NCBI GenBank assembly: GCA_947630195.1
Contig: CANRGQ010000056.1
Span: forward strand, 1 to 8,104
Length of the DNA: 8,104 bases
From: an uncultured Bacilli bacterium
Lineage (GTDB): Bacteria; Bacillota_I; Bacilli_A; RF39; UBA660
Direction: 5' to 3'
The position numbers were made by a program, and so were the translations under genes. Under the pieces are notes generated by a model. It was not told the origin of the DNA. It did not search any database and worked only from the letters and a program-made list of their open reading frames with translations. This document shows, one piece after another, positions 1 to 5,668 of this stretch (the first letter of the stretch is position 1; each line of letters starts with the position of its first letter).

Positions 1-23
1 CCTACCAAAGGGGGCCTCTATTA
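1..23. repeat. Direct repeat copy A (window edge)
   Basis: The core CCTACCAAAGGGGGCC followed by TCTATTA matches copy B at 2328-2350 in 22 of 23 positions, in the same orientation; the only difference is T at 17 against C at 2344. Read on the minus strand it follows the terminator of the DUF4143 ATPase gene, just as copy B follows the der terminator. Its reverse complement contains CCCTTTGGTAGG, part of a small hairpin. The copy lies at the window edge, so what it precedes cannot be seen. It could be a leader shared by related genes, a dispersed repeat, or a recombination site. Confidence 0.8.
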
Positions 24-38
24 AATTTTATCTATAAT

Positions 39-65
39 AAAAAAGAACAGTTCTTCTCACTGTTC
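39..65 (-). terminator. Intrinsic terminator of the AAA_14/DUF4143 gene
   Basis: A perfect 7-bp stem (GAACAGT at 45-51 with ACTGTTC at 59-65, 7-nt loop) is followed on the minus strand by six T residues (39-44). It begins three bases after the TAG stop codon at 69-71 and ends transcription of the ATPase gene. Confidence 0.85.
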
Positions 66-68
66 CTT

Positions 69-1337
69 CTAATCTTTTAAACATCCTATTGGTACTACCA
101 TTACTCCTTCTTCGGTTGTATATGCAATATCTGTTCCAGTTATTATCATTAAAAATTCTGGTTCTCCTAACCGTGGTTGTTTAGTTAATATTAATTCTTT
201 TAAAGTTAATAAATGTTTTTCTGCTTCTTTAATTTGATTTATTCCTAGTTTCGTTTCTACTAAAGCATACTTACCATTATTAAAATGAATAACATTATCA
301 CACTCTAATCCAAATCTATCACGATAATAATTTAAAGTTCCTGATAATTTACTAACATAAACACTTAAATCTCTATTAACTAAATTTTCAAATAATAAAC
401 CATATGTATTAAAATCTAACATTAAATCTTTTGGACTGCATCCCAAAGCTGAAGCTGCTAAAGATGGATCTATCATACTTTTTTTGGGACTTGTTCTAAT
501 AGATGTCTTACTTCTAATATTAGGATTCCAAGCTTCTATTTCTTCAATAACATATAACTTTTCAAATGCCTCTATATAATTCTTAATAGTTTTATCTGAT
601 ACATCTTTGTAATTAGATTTTACATCATTAAAAATTGTTTCATCAGAATTGATAGTTGATACTTCTCTTGCATAAGAACGCAAGATTTTTCTAGCAAGCA
701 AAGGATTTCTCTTTACACCATCGACCTTAGAAATATCTGTATTACATAACACTTCAATATAATATTTAGCAATTTCTGTAGCTTTTTCTTTTGGAACTAA
801 TAATGAACTAGGCCATCCTCCACGACATATTAAATAAGCAATATCTTCATAAGATAAAGATGATTTTATACCATCTATATCTCTTTTCCCCTCTAAAATA
901 TCTTTTAATGATATCTTACCATTTGAATCACCACTTTCAAAAAGTGTCATAGGTTTCATAGTTATTATGGCAAATCTACCTGTGCCAGAGTGAGCTGTGC
1001 TATTTTCAGTTGGAGTTGCCGAACCAGTTAAAATATATTGACCAGGAAGACCAATTCTATCAACTGAGTACCTAACTGCATCCCAAAGTTTTGGAGCCAT
1101 TTGCCATTCGTCTATTAATCTTGGCTTATCTCCCTCTAATAATATTGATGGTTTATTATTAGCAATTTTTATATAATTTTCCTCATTATCAGTATCTTGC
1201 ATTTCCAAAACACTTTTAGCAATTCTTTTAGCACTAGTTGTTTTACCACACCATTTTGGTCCTTTAATTAAAACGGCTCCCATAAATGTTAGTTTATCTT
1301 TTATTTCATCATCTAATATTCTTTTATAATATTTCAT
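69..1337 (-). CDS. AAA_14 / DUF4143 family ATP-binding protein
   Basis: This 422-residue protein has the layout of the AAA_14-DUF4143 family, which is abundant in bacteria and archaea but of unresolved function. Visible elements are a Walker A (GPKWCGKT, 26-33), a Walker B (LIDEWQ, 74-79), a sensor-1-like LTGSAT (103-108), a conserved Arg after HSGTG (121), a probable winged-helix region (about 210-285), and a C-terminal DUF4143 part. In that part, CDNVIHF plus ALVETKLG (346-364, with D347, E361 and K363) looks like the degenerate PD-(D/E)XK nuclease fold known for this family. The length is usual and the gene looks intact. The ATG at 1337 has GGAG 11 nt upstream and a good promoter. The gene stands alone between two terminators, upstream of which lie three 23-bp tandem repeats. 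Family assignment is firm. A cellular role (nucleic-acid binding, toxin-antitoxin-like or defence-related) is not shown by the sequence. Confidence 0.92.
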   Translation of the reverse strand: MKYYKRILDDEIKDKLTFMGAVLIKGPKWCGKTTSAKRIAKSVLEMQDTDNEENYIKIANNKPSILLEGDKPRLIDEWQMAPKLWDAVRYSVDRIGLPGQYILTGSATPTENSTAHSGTGRFAIITMKPMTLFESGDSNGKISLKDILEGKRDIDGIKSSLSYEDIAYLICRGGWPSSLLVPKEKATEIAKYYIEVLCNTDISKVDGVKRNPLLARKILRSYAREVSTINSDETIFNDVKSNYKDVSDKTIKNYIEAFEKLYVIEEIEAWNPNIRSKTSIRTSPKKSMIDPSLAASALGCSPKDLMLDFNTYGLLFENLVNRDLSVYVSKLSGTLNYYRDRFGLECDNVIHFNNGKYALVETKLGINQIKEAEKHLLTLKELILTKQPRLGEPEFLMIITGTDIAYTTEEGVMVVPIGCLKD

Positions 1338-1363
1338 GATTTATTCAACTCCATTTCCTCTAT

Positions 1364-1392
1364 ATTATAAAACATCTTTTTAAAAACAGCAA
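1364..1392 (-). promoter_or_regulatory. Sigma-A-type promoter of the AAA_14/DUF4143 gene
   Basis: Minus strand: -35 TTGCTG (1392-1387), a 17-nt spacer, and a perfect -10 TATAAT (1369-1364). The predicted start is near 1357, about 20 nt before the ATG. The tandem repeats begin 2 bp upstream of the -35 box. The leader also holds ATTTCCT on the plus strand (1353-1359), a 7-mer shared with the repeat unit. Confidence 0.7.
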
Positions 1393-1394
1393 CA

Positions 1395-1470
1395 TTTATT
1401 TCCTGATTTTGGAGTATTTTATTTCCTAATTTTGGAGTATTTTATTTCCTAATTTTGGAGTATTTTATTC
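1395..1470. repeat. Tandem 23-bp repeat, about 3.2 copies
   Basis: The unit contains TTTCCTAATTTTGGAGTA. Its CC dinucleotide recurs at 1402, 1425 and 1448, giving an exact 23-bp period. The copies are nearly identical: the first has G at 1405 where the others have A, and a truncated fourth copy trails to about 1470. Each unit holds CCTAATTTTGG, an imperfect dyad. The 23-bp spacing is about two helical turns, so equivalent sites would face the same side of the DNA. Placed directly upstream of the ATPase -35 box, they look like an array of protein-binding sites. This role is inferred. Confidence 0.85.
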
Positions 1471-1478
1471 TTTAAACT

Positions 1479-1524
1479 AAAAACTCATTTTAAAGAAAAG
1501 CTAATGCAATTCTTTAAAATGAGT
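1479..1524 (-). terminator. Intrinsic terminator of the surface-protein gene
   Basis: A perfect 15-bp inverted repeat (1483-1497 with 1510-1524, 12-nt loop) is followed on the minus strand by five T residues and a T-rich tail. It lies 33 nt after the TAA stop at 1558-1560. A second, weaker 6-bp hairpin (AAGAAG/CTTCTT, 1531-1548) lies between the stop codon and the main stem. Together with the tandem repeats and the ATPase promoter it fills the 220-bp gap between the two genes. Confidence 0.85.
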
Positions 1525-1557
1525 CAAAAAAAGAAGATAATACTTCTTCTCTTTTAA

Positions 1558-2322
1558 TTATTCAGCATCCTTATGAATGTCACATGTAGCTGAAGTTTCA
1601 ATAGTAAGATTTAACTCTTTATCTTGTAAATAATTTTGTTCTGCAGTTGTGTTTTTTAATGATAATTGAGCTGTGTATGCCCTCGAAGTGTTTGAACTAT
1701 TTAAAGTAGTATTAATTGTTATTGGAGCTGTATAATCAGTTTCAAAATTAGCTAAATCAATAGTTTTTGTGTCACTACTTCCACCAACACTTGGACCATT
1801 TAAAACTAAAATACCTTCGCCTTCATGTTGAGCTAGTGCATCAATCATTGGATCATCATCTTCAGTAATTGTAATGGTTACAGTACAATCATAAGTTGTT
1901 GTACCAGGTTCATCAATTGTTAACTTACCAATTGATGCAGTTGTATCAGCTGAAGCGGTTGTATCATAATAACCACCAGTATCTTGTGAATGGGAATTTT
2001 TATTCGTTACTGCATAATATGTTTTTTCTTCACTAAAATGTGCCATATCAGCGGCGGTTAACTTCATTTCTAAATTTGCTGCTCCTGTTTCTAATGTTAA
2101 TGTTGGTATTTTTTCTGTTCCTGCCGTTACTGTTGTTGAACTACTAGAATTACCTAATGATAAACTAAAATACGCAAATGTTGCTACTGCTATTACTGTT
2201 AACAACATTGTATTTTTTTCTTCCTCACCTCCACCCCCACTCTTTTTCTTATTCCCTCTCTCTCTTTTTCGAACTAATGTTTTTTCCCTCGCCAACTCCT
2301 TCATTCTATTTTTTCTTGTCAC
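1558..2322 (-). CDS. Exported surface protein with SipW-type (TasA/camelysin-like) signal
   Basis: This is a 254-residue protein with no recognisable enzyme motif. Residues 1-38 are highly charged: a basic stretch, a Gly4 linker (29-32), then EEEK. A single hydrophobic segment follows (39-57), containing TFAYFS (48-53). That motif is typical of SipW-dependent signal peptides in TasA and camelysin-like proteins of Firmicutes. The rest is rich in Thr, Ser and Asn with alternating beta-type patterning, as expected for an extracellular beta-sandwich, and has two Cys (146, 247) that could form a disulfide. The charged N-terminal extension is unusual for TasA itself. The start is uncertain: GTG at 2322 has AGGG only 4 nt upstream, while ATG at 2304 has AAGGTGA 14 nt upstream. 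Codons such as GCGGCGG and the GC level differ from neighbouring genes. Export is likely; the role (fibre, coat or adhesion) is inferred only from the motif. No SipW peptidase gene is in the window. Confidence 0.7.
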   Translation of the reverse strand: MTRKNRMKELAREKTLVRKRERGNKKKSGGGGEEEKNTMLLTVIAVATFAYFSLSLGNSSSSTTVTAGTEKIPTLTLETGAANLEMKLTAADMAHFSEEKTYYAVTNKNSHSQDTGGYYDTTASADTTASIGKLTIDEPGTTTYDCTVTITITEDDDPMIDALAQHEGEGILVLNGPSVGGSSDTKTIDLANFETDYTAPITINTTLNSSNTSRAYTAQLSLKNTTAEQNYLQDKELNLTIETSATCDIHKDAE

Positions 2323-2327
2323 CTTTC

Positions 2328-2350
2328 CCTACCAAAGGGGGCCCCTATTA
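2328..2350. repeat. Direct repeat copy B in the leader of the surface-protein gene
   Basis: This is the second copy of the 23-bp element (CCTACCAAAGGGGGCC then CCTATTA). It lies between the der terminator and the start codon of the surface-protein gene, so it would form part of that gene's 5' leader. In the minus-strand RNA, CCCT and AGGG can pair around a UUGGU loop. This places a small hairpin immediately upstream of the GTG start and over its only SD-like bases. The element also contains the palindrome GGGGCCCC (2338-2345), which copy A lacks. An AATAAT -10-like hexamer (2352-2347) is the only promoter hint, and it is weak. Confidence 0.8.
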
Positions 2351-2364
2351 TTCCTCTCACCCAT

Positions 2365-2402
2365 AAAAAAATAAAAGTGTTTTATTTATCACTTTTATTT
2401 TT
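2365..2402 (-). terminator. Intrinsic terminator overlapping the der stop codon
   Basis: A perfect 13-bp inverted repeat (2367-2379 with 2390-2402) encloses a 10-nt loop that contains the der TAA stop codon (2384-2382). On the minus strand the stem is followed by an uninterrupted run of T. The upstream arm is therefore part of the last der codons. Confidence 0.85.
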
Positions 2403-3686
2403 GAATTGTAAGATTATTGGGGTCCCTTCTAAATCAAAGGACTCTCGTAATTTGTTTTCTAAATATCTTTCATAACTAAAATGTACTAAATTTTTACTAT
2501 TGACATTAAAAGTAAATTTAGGAGGTTTACTATCTGTTTGACTTACAAAATAGATTTTTAATCTTTTACCTTTATATGAAGGTGGTTCATGTAATGATAC
2601 GGCATCGGTTATAACATCATTTAAAAGATTTGTTTTAATAACTTTACGATTATTTTCATAAGCTTTAATTACTTCGGGCATTAAAGTATGTAATCTTTTT
2701 TTGGTTAAAGCTGAAGTAAAGACAAAATTAATATAAGGAACAAATTTAAAATATACTTCTAATTCTTGTTTCCATCTTTTAATATCTTCATTAGGGTCTT
2801 TTACTGTATCCCATTTATTAACACAGATAACTATACCTTTACCAGCTTCAATAGCGTAAGATAAAATATGTTTATCATGTTCAATAATTCCTTCTTTAGC
2901 ATCAATGACTAAAATACAGACATCACTCCTGTCGATTGCTTTCATACTGCGCATTAAACTATATTTTTCAATATTTTCATAAATACGTCCTTTTTTTCGC
3001 ATCCCGGCCGTATCAATAACAATATAATCTTTTTTATCATAGGTTAGTCTTGTATCTACAGAATCTCTTGTGGTTCCAGCCACATCACTTACAATAACTC
3101 TTTCTTCATTTAATAAGGCATTAATTAAAGAACTTTTTCCAACATTGGGTCTTCCTATAAAACAAAATTTAACAATATCTTCTTCATTTTCTTCTTTAAT
3201 ATCTATATCTTTAGTAAGAATATTAAGTAGTTCTTTAAAACCTAAATTATGTTCCGCTGAAACTCCTAAAACAGTTTCAAAACCTAATTCATAATAAGCA
3301 TAAATTAAATCTTTTCTTTTTTCATTATCAATTTTATTAACTAAAACGATGACTTCTTTGCCACTTTTTTTAAGCATATTGCGAATTTTTTTATCAGCAT
3401 CCGTTATTTCGTCCAAACCATCAACCACAAATAAAATGGTATCGGCTTCCGTTATAGCCAGTTCTGCTTGCATTAAAATATCTTTATTAAAATCATCATC
3501 TTCGCCATGAATACCACCCGTATCAATTAAACTAAATTTTTTATTTTGATAATTTACAATGCCATAAATACGGTCTCTCGTAATTCCAGGTTCACTTAAA
3601 ATAATCGCCTTTTTTTCATTTATAAGCCGATTAAATATACTACTTTTACCAACATTAGGTTTTCCAATTAAACAAACCGTTTTCAT
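2382..3686 (-). CDS. der: Ribosome biogenesis GTPase Der (EngA)
   Basis: Der is the tandem-GTPase needed for maturation of the 50S ribosomal subunit; it acts in the cytosol on pre-ribosomes. This 434-residue protein shows the full family pattern. The first G domain has GKPNVGKS (8-15), DTGG (55-58) and NKID (117-120). The second has GRPNVGKS (178-185), DTAG (225-228) and NKWD (290-293). A KH-like RNA-binding domain occupies about 350-430. Length is normal for the family and no catalytic motif is missing. The ATG at 3686 follows a strong AAGGTGAT ribosome site that starts just after the stop of the upstream pilin gene, with 10 nt between the genes, so it is the last gene of the engB operon. 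Its 3' end forms one arm of the terminator. Identification is secure. Confidence 0.98.
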   Translation of the reverse strand: MKTVCLIGKPNVGKSSIFNRLINEKKAIILSEPGITRDRIYGIVNYQNKKFSLIDTGGIHGEDDDFNKDILMQAELAITEADTILFVVDGLDEITDADKKIRNMLKKSGKEVIVLVNKIDNEKRKDLIYAYYELGFETVLGVSAEHNLGFKELLNILTKDIDIKEENEEDIVKFCFIGRPNVGKSSLINALLNEERVIVSDVAGTTRDSVDTRLTYDKKDYIVIDTAGMRKKGRIYENIEKYSLMRSMKAIDRSDVCILVIDAKEGIIEHDKHILSYAIEAGKGIVICVNKWDTVKDPNEDIKRWKQELEVYFKFVPYINFVFTSALTKKRLHTLMPEVIKAYENNRKVIKTNLLNDVITDAVSLHEPPSYKGKRLKIYFVSQTDSKPPKFTFNVNSKNLVHFSYERYLENKLRESFDLEGTPIILQFKNKSDK

Positions 3687-3696
3687 AAATCACCTT

Positions 3697-4131
3697 CTAC
3701 TCACAAGTAATCTCATTTGAAGTATCTATTTTAGCATAAATTCTTTTATTTTTATAATAAATTATAACTTCTTCTAAATCTAAAAATTTTTCTTTATCCG
3801 TTGGATCAACTATACATCCACCTTCATTATTTTCTTCACTTAAACAATTATTTTCATTATCTTTAGATAAATATTCGGGAACTAAATCACTTACCAAAAA
3901 ACTTTTACAAGCATATTCTTTGTAATGTTTATCACTATTAATAATTGAGCCTTTAATATCTTCTCCAAAAAGAATAGCGGCCTCTTCCATAAGTTCAATC
4001 TTTTTCTCGAGCATATTTTTTTGAATTAAATGGCTAATACCACTTATGGATGGAACTGCAATGGCCGTAATGACCCCTAAAAGTACTATAACTCCTAATA
4101 ATTCAATTAATGTAAATCCCTTATTATTCAT
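3697..4131 (-). CDS. Type IV pilin-like (pseudopilin) protein with class III signal
   Basis: This 144-residue protein begins MNNKG^FTLIE, the textbook prepilin peptidase site: Gly5 before the cut, Phe6 after it, and Glu at +5 (residue 10). A hydrophobic helix to about residue 30, with Pro27, completes the class III signal and membrane anchor. The globular part has four Cys (75, 96, 106, 143), enough for two disulfides. It could be a ComGC/ComGD-type competence pseudopilin or a minor pilin; the C-terminal region is not diagnostic. AGAGG lies 5 nt before the ATG at 4131. It is the middle gene of the operon, 9 nt after engB and 10 nt before der. No other pilus gene (peptidase, ATPase, platform protein) is in the window, so its partners must be encoded elsewhere. 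The pilin class is secure, the subfamily is not. Confidence 0.88.
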   Translation of the reverse strand: MNNKGFTLIELLGVIVLLGVITAIAVPSISGISHLIQKNMLEKKIELMEEAAILFGEDIKGSIINSDKHYKEYACKSFLVSDLVPEYLSKDNENNCLSEENNEGGCIVDPTDKEKFLDLEEVIIYYKNKRIYAKIDTSNEITCE

Positions 4132-4140
4132 CCTAACCTC

Positions 4141-4725
4141 TTAACTTAAATAACTAGATATAATATCTAATACTTCGCTTCTTCCTTTTTTCGTAATAGT
4201 AGACCAAGGAATAAAACTATTATCATTTGTTAATTTTAATGTTTCTTTAATTATTTTATCTTGTTTTACGCGTCCATTTTTGGTTACTTTATCATATTTC
4301 GTAGCCACAATAGTAACTGGTAAATTATAATAATTTAAAAAATTATACATTAAAATATCATCTTCCGTTGGTTTGAGTCTATAATCAATCAGTAAAAAAA
4401 CATGTTTTAAATTTTCTCTAGAAGCAATATAATCTTCAATCATAATGCCAAATTTCTTTTGTCTATCTTTTGAGACACTCGCAAACCCATAACCGGGAAC
4501 ATCTACTAAATAAAAATTATCATTAACCAAATAAAAATTTAAAGTTTGCGTTTTTCCAGGTTTAGAAGAAGTCCTCGCAAAATTCTTTCTTTCAATTAAA
4601 GTATTAATAAAACTACTTTTACCCACATTACTTCTTCCTAGTAGTAAAAACTCACTCTTATTATCAATTGGATATTGACTAATTCTTATAGCCATAATTG
4701 GTTCTGCTACTTTATCAATTTGCAT
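4141..4725 (-). CDS. engB: Ribosome biogenesis GTP-binding protein EngB (YsxC/YihA)
   Basis: EngB is a small, essential-type GTPase of 50S subunit assembly. From the chosen start the protein has 194 residues, the usual length. Motifs are G1 GRSNVGKS (30-37), the G2 Thr region PGKTQTLNFY (56-65), G3 DVPGYG (75-80), G4 TKYD (142-145, the TKxD form normal in EngB) and a G5-like STITKKG (175-181). Four in-frame starts exist: GTG 4737, GTG 4734, ATG 4731 and ATG 4725. I chose ATG 4725 because GGTGAT ends 4 nt upstream, the -10 box at 4744 puts the transcript start near 4737, and MQIDKVAEPIMAIRISQYP aligns well with typical EngB N-termini. It is the first gene of the engB-pilin-der operon. Confidence 0.96.
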   Translation of the reverse strand: MQIDKVAEPIMAIRISQYPIDNKSEFLLLGRSNVGKSSFINTLIERKNFARTSSKPGKTQTLNFYLVNDNFYLVDVPGYGFASVSKDRQKKFGIMIEDYIASRENLKHVFLLIDYRLKPTEDDILMYNFLNYYNLPVTIVATKYDKVTKNGRVKQDKIIKETLKLTNDNSFIPWSTITKKGRSEVLDIISSYLS

Positions 4726-4729
4726 ACTC

Positions 4730-4735
4730 ATCACC
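4730..4735 (-). promoter_or_regulatory. Ribosome binding site deciding the engB start
   Basis: GGTGAT on the minus strand is a perfect anti-SD match, 4 nt before ATG 4725. It overlaps the earlier GTG 4737, GTG 4734 and ATG 4731 codons, which makes those starts less likely. AGGTG, 5 nt before ATG 4731, keeps that start as an alternative. Confidence 0.6.
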
Positions 4736-4743
4736 ACACCTAA

Positions 4744-4772
4744 ATTATATATTAAATTATTGTTATTTGCAA
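4744..4772 (-). promoter_or_regulatory. Promoter of the engB-pilin-der operon
   Basis: Minus strand: -35 TTGCAA (4772-4767), a 17-nt spacer, and a perfect -10 TATAAT (4749-4744). The predicted transcript start is near 4737, leaving a leader of about a dozen bases before ATG 4725. Confidence 0.75.
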
Positions 4773-4784
4773 ATTTTTAATATT

Positions 4785-4819
4785 AAACAAAAACAACCGC
4801 CTTAATAATAAGGCAGTCA
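4785..4819 (-). terminator. Intrinsic terminator of the ATPase-TOPRIM operon
   Basis: On the minus strand GCCTTA and TAAGGC pair around a TTAT loop (core 4799-4814). The stem extends to about 11 bp (4794-4819) with G-U pairs, and is followed by a T-rich tail broken by single G residues. It lies some 60 nt after the TAA at 4877-4879. A second hairpin (TAAACAC/GTGTTTA, 4834-4855) lies between the stop codon and this stem. Confidence 0.75.
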
Positions 4820-4876
4820 TAAGATCTTCTCGGTAAACACATTCTTTGGTGTTTATCAATAATATTATACTATAAT

Positions 4877-5668
4877 TTAGCTATCTTTAATAGTTATAAT
4901 ATTTAAATCTAATAACATTATGGAAATTAAAGATAATAAATTATAATATTTTCTTTTATTATAAATGTCTTCTTCTTTATTAAAAATATCTAAAGATGTT
5001 TTAGAGAAATCATCTAAATCATATTCAGTTATACCTAAATCTAATAAAGACTTAAACATCATCTTTGTAGCTTTTAAAATCGTATGCTTATCTATTTTAT
5101 TTATTTTATAACCTTTACTTTTAATATAATTTTTTAAATTTTTATCTTTTAAAAATAGATAATCTTTAACAAAATTAGAAATTAGATATGATTCTAAAGA
5201 TGGATAACTAAGTAAAAGTAATCCATTCATTTCTCCATCTTTATTTTCTAAAGAATTACCTAAGATACCTAATAAATTTTTTGTAATATCTTGAGGATTA
5301 GAGTTATTATCTCTATCCCACAAAAAATATACATTAATATTTTTAGTATCAATACTATATTCTTCATATAATCTTTTATAAATTTCATTAAGATATTCTT
5401 TATCTTTTTTAATTGAGGATAAATTAGAATTTTTAGCATTTATAACTATTACTCGGGAATTTTCATTTCCTTTCATAATAAATTCATCATAATTTTTAAA
5501 ATTCTTTTGATTACGACTTTTCTCTATATAATTATAATGTAAGACATCTCTAAAGATATGTTTTAATAACTCAAACTCATCTTTGGCTCCTTCTACCACA
5601 ATTAATACCGTACCAATATTTCTTTTAAAGTTAATCTTTAAAGATTTTGTTGTATCTAGGCATTCCAT
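4877..5668 (-). CDS. TOPRIM-domain protein, RloB/AriB/AbiLii-like, partner of the upstream ATPase
   Basis: From the chosen start this is a 263-residue protein. It carries the marks of a TOPRIM fold: a hydrophobic strand ending in VVEGAKDE with the metal-binding Glu (E26), then YFLWDRDNN with the D118-x-D120 pair, followed by SYPSLESYLI (154-163). This pattern resembles RloB, AbiLii and the DUF4435 protein AriB, which act with an ABC-type ATPase in phage defence as nucleases or effectors. The C-terminal 100 residues are Lys/Leu/Ile-rich and match no motif I recognise. ATG 5668 has GGAG 6 nt upstream inside the ATPase gene; the earlier ATG 5680 lacks a comparable site. The gene overlaps the ATPase stop by 38 nt in another frame, so translation is probably coupled. 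TOPRIM assignment is likely; the exact subfamily and its substrate are unknown. Confidence 0.78.
   Translation of the reverse strand: MECLDTTKSLKINFKRNIGTVLIVVEGAKDEFELLKHIFRDVLHYNYIEKSRNQKNFKNYDEFIMKGNENSRVIVINAKNSNLSSIKKDKEYLNEIYKRLYEEYSIDTKNINVYFLWDRDNNSNPQDITKNLLGILGNSLENKDGEMNGLLLLSYPSLESYLISNFVKDYLFLKDKNLKNYIKSKGYKINKIDKHTILKATKMMFKSLLDLGITEYDLDDFSKTSLDIFNKEEDIYNKRKYYNLLSLISIMLLDLNIITIKDS

Noticed and set aside
69..1337. Insertion sequence or transposon ATPase (IstB-like)
   Set aside because: The GPKWCGKT Walker A and the C-terminal DUF4143 pattern fit AAA_14/DUF4143, not IstB. No transposase and no terminal inverted repeats are seen around the gene.
1395..1470. CRISPR array
   Set aside because: The 23-bp units are directly adjacent with no variable spacers between them, so this is a simple tandem repeat.
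1..2350. Composite transposon or integron cassette
   Set aside because: The bounding repeats are short and direct, no transposase or integrase gene is in the window, and no attC-type long palindrome was found. It was kept only as a repeat-bounded unit.
2178..2366. Plus-strand 62-codon frame rich in Leu, Phe, Ser and Pro
   Set aside because: It is the antisense of the purine-rich 5' part of the surface-protein gene. Its Leu/Phe/Ser repeats simply mirror that tract, and it has no ribosome site.
3070..3294. Plus-strand 74-codon frame
   Set aside because: It lies wholly antisense to the strongly conserved der gene, has no ribosome binding site and no recognisable motif.
4877..5668. Ribonuclease M5 or primase-type TOPRIM housekeeping protein
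   Set aside because: Length, the Lys/Leu-rich C-terminus and the overlap with an OLD-type ATPase do not fit RNase M5 or DnaG. The paired architecture favours a defence-type TOPRIM protein.
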